From Thermotogae bacterium (GTDB lineage Bacteria; Thermotogota; Thermotogae; UBA12178): a stretch of 38,083 bases of DNA. The stretch covers positions 1 through 38,083 of the forward strand of contig JAGGZV010000027.1 of the NCBI GenBank assembly GCA_021161835.1, in the 5' to 3' direction. Position 1 is the first letter of the stretch. Each line of letters begins with the position of its first letter. Positions 32,244 to 38,083 of this stretch are shown one piece after another. The position numbers and the translations under genes are program-made. Under the pieces are notes generated by a model. The model had not been told where the DNA came from and did not search any database. It saw only the letters and a list, made by a program, of their open reading frames with translations.

Positions 32244-35132
32244 TCATTCTTTGGTATCTTGAGTGATACATGCCAGCACATTCAGAACCTCACTTCGTTT
32301 AATGCCATCCAGCTGTACAGCTTTTTCGCTTACCATCTTTCCACTTTTCAGCAGGCCAGATGGGACCAGTTTTCGAGAGTGTACAAGTATCAGCCTTGAC
32401 TTCTTCTCATTGTATATCACCTTCACGAACCCGGAATTCTTCAAACGTGCACGCATCCTTGCATACTCCAGAAGCCTCTCTAAAGTTTCCGGCGGCTTGC
32501 CAAATCTGTCCCTCATTTCTTCGGCAATTTCGTCGACCTGCTTTTCATCGGCTGTGGCTATACGTCTGTAATACCTCACTCTCTCCATGGTGTCCACAAT
32601 GTAATCCGAGGGTATTATTAAATCAGCAGGAATGCCTTCCATTTCCAGTGCTATTTCTTCCAGTTCCATCTTTCCATGTTTGAGTTTTTCCATCACCTCT
32701 TTCAAAACCTTGTTGTACATGATCAAACCAATGGCGTTTATTCGACCATGCTGTTTGGTACCGAATATTTCGCCGGCCCCCCGGGTTTCCAAATCCATCA
32801 ACGCCAGTTTAAAAGCACTACCAGGTTTTTCAAGTGTTTTCAATATCTCCAGCCTTTTACTACCCTTCCCGCTCAGTTTTCTTGGATCGTAGAAAAGATA
32901 AGCGAACGCACGTCTATCACTTCTGCCAACTCTACCCCTCAACTGATAAAGATCGCTGATACCATACCTGTGAGCATCGTGAAGTATCAATGTATTGGCA
33001 TTAGGTACGTCAATACCGAACTGCACTATCGGTGTAGCCACGAGCACATCCAGGTCCCCACTCCTGAAACGTTGCATAATTTCGTCGACCCTCACCCTTG
33101 ACATCCGCCCATGTACCATCTCTACGGATGCACCGGGAACAAGCTTTCTCAACATATCCACCACTTCTTCCATTCCCTCTATACGACTCTTTATGTAAAA
33201 AACCTGTCCACCGCGTTGCAGTTCTCTCAGTATGGCCAGCCTAACCAGTTTCCAGTTGAAAGGAACAACAAAGGTTACAACAGGCTTTCTACCCAGAGGC
33301 GGGGTCGAAATCACAGAGAGATCTTTTAAACCGGATAATGCCATGTGAAGTGTTCGGGGAATGGGCGTAGCTGAAAGACTCAAGACGTTGACGGACATGC
33401 GTAGTTTCTTGAAATGTTCTTTCTGTCTGACGCCAAATCTCTGTTCTTCATCGATTACAACGAGTGCGAGATTGGCAAATTCTACATCTGGAACCAGCAA
33501 CGCATGTGTTCCCACCACAATATCTATTCTGCCCGATCGTAAACCTTCTTTTATGTTCTCGCGCATGATTTTCGACGTTCTGCCATCCAGTATCTCCACG
33601 TTAATGCCAAAAGGTTCCAAACGTTCCTTAAAGCTTTGAAAATGCTGTCTTGCCAATACGGTGGTGGGTGCCAACACCACCACCTGACCTCCACCCAACA
33701 CCACACGGAATGCAGCTCGTAAAGCCACCTCCGTCTTACCGTATCCCGCATCACCACAAACCAACCTGTCCATGGGATGGGATGCTTCAAGATCATTCAG
33801 TACGTCATTTATCGCCGTTATCTGATCCTTGGTCTCAATATATGGGAAAGTTTTCACAAATTCTTCCTCAATATCTTCCACCTTATTAAAACTCTGGCCT
33901 TTTATAACCTTGCGCGTGGCATGAATCTGCGCTATCTCACGCACTTCAGCTTCCAATTCCTTCTTTATCTTTTTCAAACGTTTTCGCCAGGGAATTAGAG
34001 CAAGAGAATCGAGCTGTACATTCTGGCCACCTATGTAAGAATGAACTTTGTGAAACCTATCCAGCGGGACGTAGAGGACCCCATCTCTGTACTTTATCAC
34101 CATGTACTCTCTTTTCCCCAGGATCGTTTCTACCACTTTCGTTCCTTCGTAAATCCCTATGCCGAAATCTTCATGTACAACTGGATCCCCCTTACTGAAT
34201 TCCTCAAATTCCGCTTCATGATACTCTTCTTTCTTTTCCACAGTGATTGTTATTCTGGGAACCTTCTTCAATTCGACTCTTACAATTTCCCTGGCCCCAT
34301 CGTAGAAATTGGCCAGCTGATTGGGGCCACTTTTCATGAACGATTCCAGCAGTCTTCGCTCAACGCAGAATTCCTCAACGTCTTTCACGAAACTCCTGTA
34401 AGTTTTCAACGTTTTGCCTTCATCGACGATTATCAATTTATAGTTTTTATCACGCCATATGAAGAATGGTTGCTCTCTCGTCAAGGAAGGTATCTTGTCC
34501 AGCAGTGTTCCCACATCCATACCGAGTTCTCCAGCCAGTTCAACAAGCTTCTCCACTTTCTCCTCATCATGTACCCATTCAGCTGCAGGATGAATGGATA
34601 CCTCAGAAATATCACTTTGTAGAGAACGCTGCGTCACAGGATCGAAATACCTCATCCTCTCCATTTTTTCAAATCCCATCTCGAGCCTCACGGCCCGCAT
34701 TTCAACCGGATCGAAGATGTCCACAATCATGCCCCGTTTGGCGAACTGTGCAGGAGACCTGACAGTGTATACCCTCTCATATCCACACTGGACCAGTTTC
34801 ATAAAGAATTCATCGGTGAGGGAAGAATTAACACTCAGATGTTGAAGATATCTGCGGTACTCTTTCCACTCAAGCGTTGGGGTCAGAAACGCACGCAGCG
34901 TCCCCACGACAGCGTTAATGTCACCTCTGGACAACAGATACAACACTTTCAAGCGCTGGCCAATTACCCTTCGAGAAGGCTTCAAATTGTCGAATGGAAA
35001 GACATCGTGAGAGGGATAGTAGAAATATCCAAGATGGTGGGATAAACTCATGGCAATTTTCTCACTGGGTACCAGTATGAAGTTGAAAGATTCATCATCG
35101 AGTATTTCATTGAGCCGCTCAACCGTCAACAC
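32244..35132 (-). CDS. mfd: Transcription-repair coupling factor Mfd
   Basis: Mfd pushes stalled RNA polymerase off DNA and recruits UvrA. It has 962 residues, shorter than E. coli (1148) but in the range of Thermotoga homologues. The UvrB-like N-terminal module (VFPFDNLKPSRRVIGQRL) lacks the first part found in E. coli. The RNA polymerase-interacting domain is near 330-390 (FSKGDPVVHEDFGIGIYEG). The translocase has Walker A CGDAGYGKTEVALRAAF, DEEQRFGVRQKE, SATPIPRTLHMALSG and QLRGRVGRSDR, and a C-terminal regulatory domain follows. The GTG start overlaps the upstream glycosyltransferase gene by 14 bases. No clear terminator was seen after the stop. Confidence 0.96.
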   Translation of the reverse strand: MLTVERLNEILDDESFNFILVPSEKIAMSLSHHLGYFYYPSHDVFPFDNLKPSRRVIGQRLKVLYLLSRGDINAVVGTLRAFLTPTLEWKEYRRYLQHLSVNSSLTDEFFMKLVQCGYERVYTVRSPAQFAKRGMIVDIFDPVEMRAVRLEMGFEKMERMRYFDPVTQRSLQSDISEVSIHPAAEWVHDEEKVEKLVELAGELGMDVGTLLDKIPSLTREQPFFIWRDKNYKLIIVDEGKTLKTYRSFVKDVEEFCVERRLLESFMKSGPNQLANFYDGAREIVRVELKKVPRITITVEKKEEYHEAEFEEFSKGDPVVHEDFGIGIYEGTKVVETILGKREYMVIKYRDGVLYVPLDRFHKVHSYIGGQNVQLDSLALIPWRKRLKKIKKELEAEVREIAQIHATRKVIKGQSFNKVEDIEEEFVKTFPYIETKDQITAINDVLNDLEASHPMDRLVCGDAGYGKTEVALRAAFRVVLGGGQVVVLAPTTVLARQHFQSFKERLEPFGINVEILDGRTSKIMRENIKEGLRSGRIDIVVGTHALLVPDVEFANLALVVIDEEQRFGVRQKEHFKKLRMSVNVLSLSATPIPRTLHMALSGLKDLSVISTPPLGRKPVVTFVVPFNWKLVRLAILRELQRGGQVFYIKSRIEGMEEVVDMLRKLVPGASVEMVHGRMSRVRVDEIMQRFRSGDLDVLVATPIVQFGIDVPNANTLILHDAHRYGISDLYQLRGRVGRSDRRAFAYLFYDPRKLSGKGSKRLEILKTLEKPGSAFKLALMDLETRGAGEIFGTKQHGRINAIGLIMYNKVLKEVMEKLKHGKMELEEIALEMEGIPADLIIPSDYIVDTMERVRYYRRIATADEKQVDEIAEEMRDRFGKPPETLERLLEYARMRARLKNSGFVKVIYNEKKSRLILVHSRKLVPSGLLKSGKMVSEKAVQLDGIKRSEVLNVLACITQDTKE

Positions 35133-36399
35133 GGCTCTTCACCAGCTCGTTTAGGATCTTAAGCACCTTTGCCCCCGCTCCGTCCAGAGATCTGTGCTCT
35201 CTCACATACTCGAAATTGGCCTCCACTTTCCTGTGCAGTTCCTCTGGCGCGGCCTTCAAAAACCTCAAAACAGCTTCACAAAAACTTTTGGGATCACCGG
35301 GTTTATAGAAGAAAGCTCCGTTTGTATGCTTTACAGGCAGACCAGGAAGATCCACGGAAATTATGGGAATCTTTGAAGCCATGTAATCCACCAGCTTGTT
35401 GGAACTCACGCCCGCTTCCTTAAGATCCGAAGGCACCAGTGGGAACACGGCAGCATCTACCGATTTCAAGAGATATGGAACACAATCCTTCGAAATTGCA
35501 GAATGGAAGTAAACGCTAGTGATACCATTGCGCTTGGTGAACTCAACCAGATTGTTTTTCTCAGGACCACTTCCAAACAAGTGTAACTCCAGTGGAACTT
35601 TGTGAACTTTCACGAGCATTTCGAAACCCTTTATTACAGTTTCCAGATCGTTGAAAGGTCCATGTGCCCCCAGATACACCAATTTACGCCTGTTGGAAGA
35701 AGTATCAAAGGGAAGATCACATTTTTCCATCCTCTCGTATCGCCCAAGATCAACGAAGTTGGGTATTATCGTCGTCTTACTTTGAAACCTGTACATACCC
35801 TTATCCCGAAGATGGTCCAGGAAAGACGGCATAAGCGCAATGATATGATCTGCTTTTTTGTAAGCTTTTCTTTCCAGTAAAGAAAAATATATCGCAACAG
35901 GGTTGTACTTGCTCATTTTGCCCGAATGTATCAACGTCTCAGGCCATATATCCCGTACTTCTACGATCAGGGGTATACTGTACTTCTTCGAAAGTTTGAT
36001 ACCCGCACACCAGGCCAACGGATGCACAGAAGAAGCCCACATGACATTAGGGTGTTCCTCCATGCCGGTAGCAATTTTCAAAACGTTCCTGTAATAGTCC
36101 CACATGTTCAAAAATCTTTTCACACTGTTTTCCTTGCATGGACGGGTTTCAACTATCTGAAAGATAACACCATCCTCGATGATTTCTTCTCTGGAGCCAA
36201 AACGCTCTTTCCAGGATGTATCGAGGAGGTGTTGATGATTAGCAACGAAGATGCGCACTTTATAACCACGTTTCACCAGATAACGTGCTATATCGAAATG
36301 TCGTGTACCACTTCCCAGGGCAGGTGGCACAGCATAATGATTGAGAATCCAAACGTTACAACTTTCCTTCTTTTTTTCCACGTCACAAATCTCCCCCAT
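35119..36399 (-). CDS. GT4-family glycosyltransferase
   Basis: A cytoplasmic GT-B glycosyltransferase of family 4. The N-terminal domain has NHYAVPPALGSGTRHFDIARYLVKRGY and VEVRDIWPETLI, a pattern seen in WbuB-like N-acetylhexosaminyl transferases. The C-terminal domain has KLVYLGAHGPFNDLETVIKGFE, LHLFGSGPEKNNL and the acceptor-sugar signature EAGVSSNKLVDYMASKIPII. The start is uncertain. ATG 36399 is used here; GTG 36381 has GGGGGAG at good distance and may be the true start; the listed TTG 36438 is less likely. It follows the GT-sulfatase fusion by about 50 bases, suggesting a small surface-polysaccharide or glycolipid unit. Donor and acceptor are unknown. Confidence 0.85.
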   Translation of the reverse strand: MGEICDVEKKKESCNVWILNHYAVPPALGSGTRHFDIARYLVKRGYKVRIFVANHQHLLDTSWKERFGSREEIIEDGVIFQIVETRPCKENSVKRFLNMWDYYRNVLKIATGMEEHPNVMWASSVHPLAWCAGIKLSKKYSIPLIVEVRDIWPETLIHSGKMSKYNPVAIYFSLLERKAYKKADHIIALMPSFLDHLRDKGMYRFQSKTTIIPNFVDLGRYERMEKCDLPFDTSSNRRKLVYLGAHGPFNDLETVIKGFEMLVKVHKVPLELHLFGSGPEKNNLVEFTKRNGITSVYFHSAISKDCVPYLLKSVDAAVFPLVPSDLKEAGVSSNKLVDYMASKIPIISVDLPGLPVKHTNGAFFYKPGDPKSFCEAVLRFLKAAPEELHRKVEANFEYVREHRSLDGAGAKVLKILNELVKSRVDG

Positions 36400-36451
36400 C
36401 TTTCTGGGAAATCTTCCTGGATTTCGCCGTTCTGTCAACTATATTCTAACG

Positions 36452-38083
36452 TCAACTCCTGCCCATTTTCACAAGCCAGGAGAGATAATCCCTGCTTTCC
36501 TTCATGAGATACAATTCTGCTTCTTTCCTCACTTCTTCGGGTACTTCCCTGGGAACACGTTCTCCCTCATCGTCCATCAGTGAGAAAAAATATTCACGGC
36601 CATTTTCTTTCACCAACTTCCAATCCTGCGATCGGAAGGAAACTATGTGCAGGCCTTCGAAGGAAGGATCATGACTTTCCTGGTTCCTTTTTCGATATCC
36701 TTCGGTTATCACGAGCTTTCTCTCGTTTCTAAGAAAAGAATATCCTCGACCGAAGCGTGGCATCGAAGCTACAACATCGGTTATGAAAGCGGGCACATCC
36801 ACCAGAGATACAAGTGTATTGTCCAACTTCCGAAGGTCCTCCAGTAAATTTTCATCTTCAGTTATAACGTAAAAAGGTATGTGAATGAGTTCATCGTACA
36901 CCCAACCCGGATGTTCGTAAAAACCCCGTTCCATGAATCCCTGACCATGATCGGAAAGAAGAAGTAGCAGTCGTGGTGGTGGCACTATTTTCACGATGTT
37001 CGATATCACGTCCATCACTCTGGCCAAAGTCATACGCCTGGCTTCTTTGAGGATATCCAGTTCCTCCGGAGAAACGCTCTTGGTTCTTCTGTATTTCTCA
37101 CTGTTCAGGATGCGCTCAGTGTGTTTTCTCAGATCCTCAGGTAGATAAGATAAATGTGAGTACTTTCCATGCACATCCATGAACTGAAACCAGGCAAAGA
37201 CATGTTCACGATGGCCACTGTTCCACCACTTGATGAAACTACTGTACACATCCTCGCACGAAGGGAAGCCATAGTTCATCAAGTTTTGCGTTGCCACTCC
37301 CTTGAAACGTTCCTCGAAATAATCGAAAAACCTATCGAATCGAGCATATGCGTCAGAACAATAAAGGTTTCCTCCGTTGTGGCCGAAGGTATGATAACCA
37401 CAGTTTTTCAGGATCTGCGCCAGAGGTACAACTTTTTTGCCTCTGTCCATAGCATAAATACCGTAGAATAAACCAAGCATGGCAAAAGGAGTACTCGGCC
37501 CTGATGAAAAGGCACGTTTAAATTTAACGGGATCGAAATCCTGGATACGCTCTTCCAGAAATTTCCCTTCATCATATCTCAGGGAATCTATCACAAACAA
37601 CAATATGTTGGGATGTCTCCAGGATTCACGGTGAATGACAACTTGAGTGGCTACTTTCTTTTCCTCTTCCTCAAAAAGCTCTTTGATCTTTCTCACCTGT
37701 TCATCGAGAGAGTAAGTTTCCACAAACTTCCTGTATTTACTGGAATCGTAGTTTTCGCTTGTGATCATCTCCACTGCTTCATCCACCGTATCGAATATGT
37801 ATTCACGCGGATAAAATTCTGAAGCCACATAGAAATTGTGGATCACCGGTTTTATGCCTTTGGCCATCGCTTCCATTATAGCCACACCATATCCCTCATG
37901 TATGCTGGTTGAAAGAAATACATCTTTGTCTTCCAACCACTCGTCGGTGTCATCCACCCAGCCCTCGAAGGTAAAATGATCTTCAAGCTTCATCTCACGC
38001 AGGATGTAATTCAAATAATCCCATATCCTGTCATCCTGTACTTTTCCGCCCCAATATATCCTGTACCGCTCGTCGATATCAAC
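36452..38083 (-). CDS. Glycosyltransferase-sulfatase/phosphatase fusion, 5' end beyond window
   Basis: The frame is open to the window edge, so the listed start at 38014 is internal. The first visible part is the C-terminal half of a GT-B glycosyltransferase (YRIYWGG, FEGWVDDTDEWLEDKDVFLSTS, EGYGVAIMEAMAKGIKPVI). After a helical linker (EQVRKIKELFEEEEKKV) comes a domain of the alkaline phosphatase/sulfatase superfamily: HPNILLFVIDSLRYDEG with a metal-binding Asp, SSGPSTPFAMLGLFYGIY with a candidate Ser/Thr nucleophile, MDVHGKYSH, LLSDHGQGFMERGFYEHPG with His ligands. The formylglycine signature C/S-x-P-x-R is not present, so a phospho- or phosphoglycerol-type transferase or hydrolase is as likely as a sulfatase. 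No signal peptide is visible. A polysaccharide-modifying role is inferred. Confidence 0.8.
   Translation of the reverse strand, partial: VDIDERYRIYWGGKVQDDRIWDYLNYILREMKLEDHFTFEGWVDDTDEWLEDKDVFLSTSIHEGYGVAIMEAMAKGIKPVIHNFYVASEFYPREYIFDTVDEAVEMITSENYDSSKYRKFVETYSLDEQVRKIKELFEEEEKKVATQVVIHRESWRHPNILLFVIDSLRYDEGKFLEERIQDFDPVKFKRAFSSGPSTPFAMLGLFYGIYAMDRGKKVVPLAQILKNCGYHTFGHNGGNLYCSDAYARFDRFFDYFEERFKGVATQNLMNYGFPSCEDVYSSFIKWWNSGHREHVFAWFQFMDVHGKYSHLSYLPEDLRKHTERILNSEKYRRTKSVSPEELDILKEARRMTLARVMDVISNIVKIVPPPRLLLLLSDHGQGFMERGFYEHPGWVYDELIHIPFYVITEDENLLEDLRKLDNTLVSLVDVPAFITDVVASMPRFGRGYSFLRNERKLVITEGYRKRNQESHDPSFEGLHIVSFRSQDWKLVKENGREYFFSLMDDEGERVPREVPEEVRKEAELYLMKESRDYLSWLVKMGRS

Overview
The window looks like a chromosomal segment of a member of the Thermotogota, probably close to Thermotoga or Pseudothermotoga. 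The evidence is gene content and order: an aroF-tyrA-aroA-aroE-aroC-aroKB(fusion)-aroQ operon, a DAHP synthase the same length as the T. maritima enzyme, a thi4-thiC-thiD/thiN thiamin operon, a three-subunit PurSQL system in a continuous pur operon, and very frequent TTG and GTG starts behind strong GGAGGTGA-type ribosome binding sites. Species-level placement is inference; I could not search databases.

Layout. (1) 1-2330: the 3' end of an EstD-like esterase, a gene-poor stretch, an archaeal-type STAND ATPase gene bracketed by three nearly identical palindromes, and a possible decayed ORF. (2) 2293-9771, plus strand: a consensus promoter, a previously unlisted 26-codon leader peptide with the run Phe-Trp-Phe-Tyr-Ser-Tyr, alternative RNA hairpins and a terminator, then eight overlapping genes (aroH, aroF, tyrA, aroA, aroE, aroC, aroKB, aroQ). 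These encode all seven shikimate steps to chorismate, plus chorismate mutase and prephenate dehydrogenase. (3) 9773-14610, minus strand: a dnaK-hsp20-Clp ATPase chaperone operon behind a perfect sigma-A promoter. (4) 14730-18881, minus strand: a TPP riboswitch with a terminator platform, then thi4, thiC, an endonuclease IV-like TIM-barrel gene and a thiD-thiN fusion. (5) 18895-19384, plus strand: a single SRPBCC-domain gene divergent from the thiamin operon. (6) 19387-28594, minus strand: purE-C-S-Q-L-F-N-H-D-M, nearly the whole pathway from PRPP to IMP; purB and purK are not in view. (7) 28717-31985, minus strand: a periplasmic-binding-protein-like gene coupled by ATGA overlap to a membrane GAF/HD-GYP c-di-GMP phosphodiesterase. 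(8) 32244-38083, minus strand: a glycosyltransferase-sulfatase fusion cut by the window edge, a GT4 glycosyltransferase and mfd.

The most notable item is the aro operon leader. It reads as a ribosome-mediated transcription attenuator that would sense all three aromatic amino acids, with a five-segment RNA switch whose logic I could work out from base pairing. Second is the ATPase with palindromes on both sides; two of them overlap its own promoter start and ribosome binding site. Third is the TIM-barrel protein in the thiamin operon, which keeps an endonuclease IV-like metal-ligand set and is a candidate for a missing step after Thi4.

Almost all genes are tightly packed, with 4-base stop/start overlaps (ATGA, GTGA, TTGA). 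Many long ORFs in the supplied track are antisense shadows of real genes. I saw no tRNA, rRNA, CRISPR array or insertion sequence.
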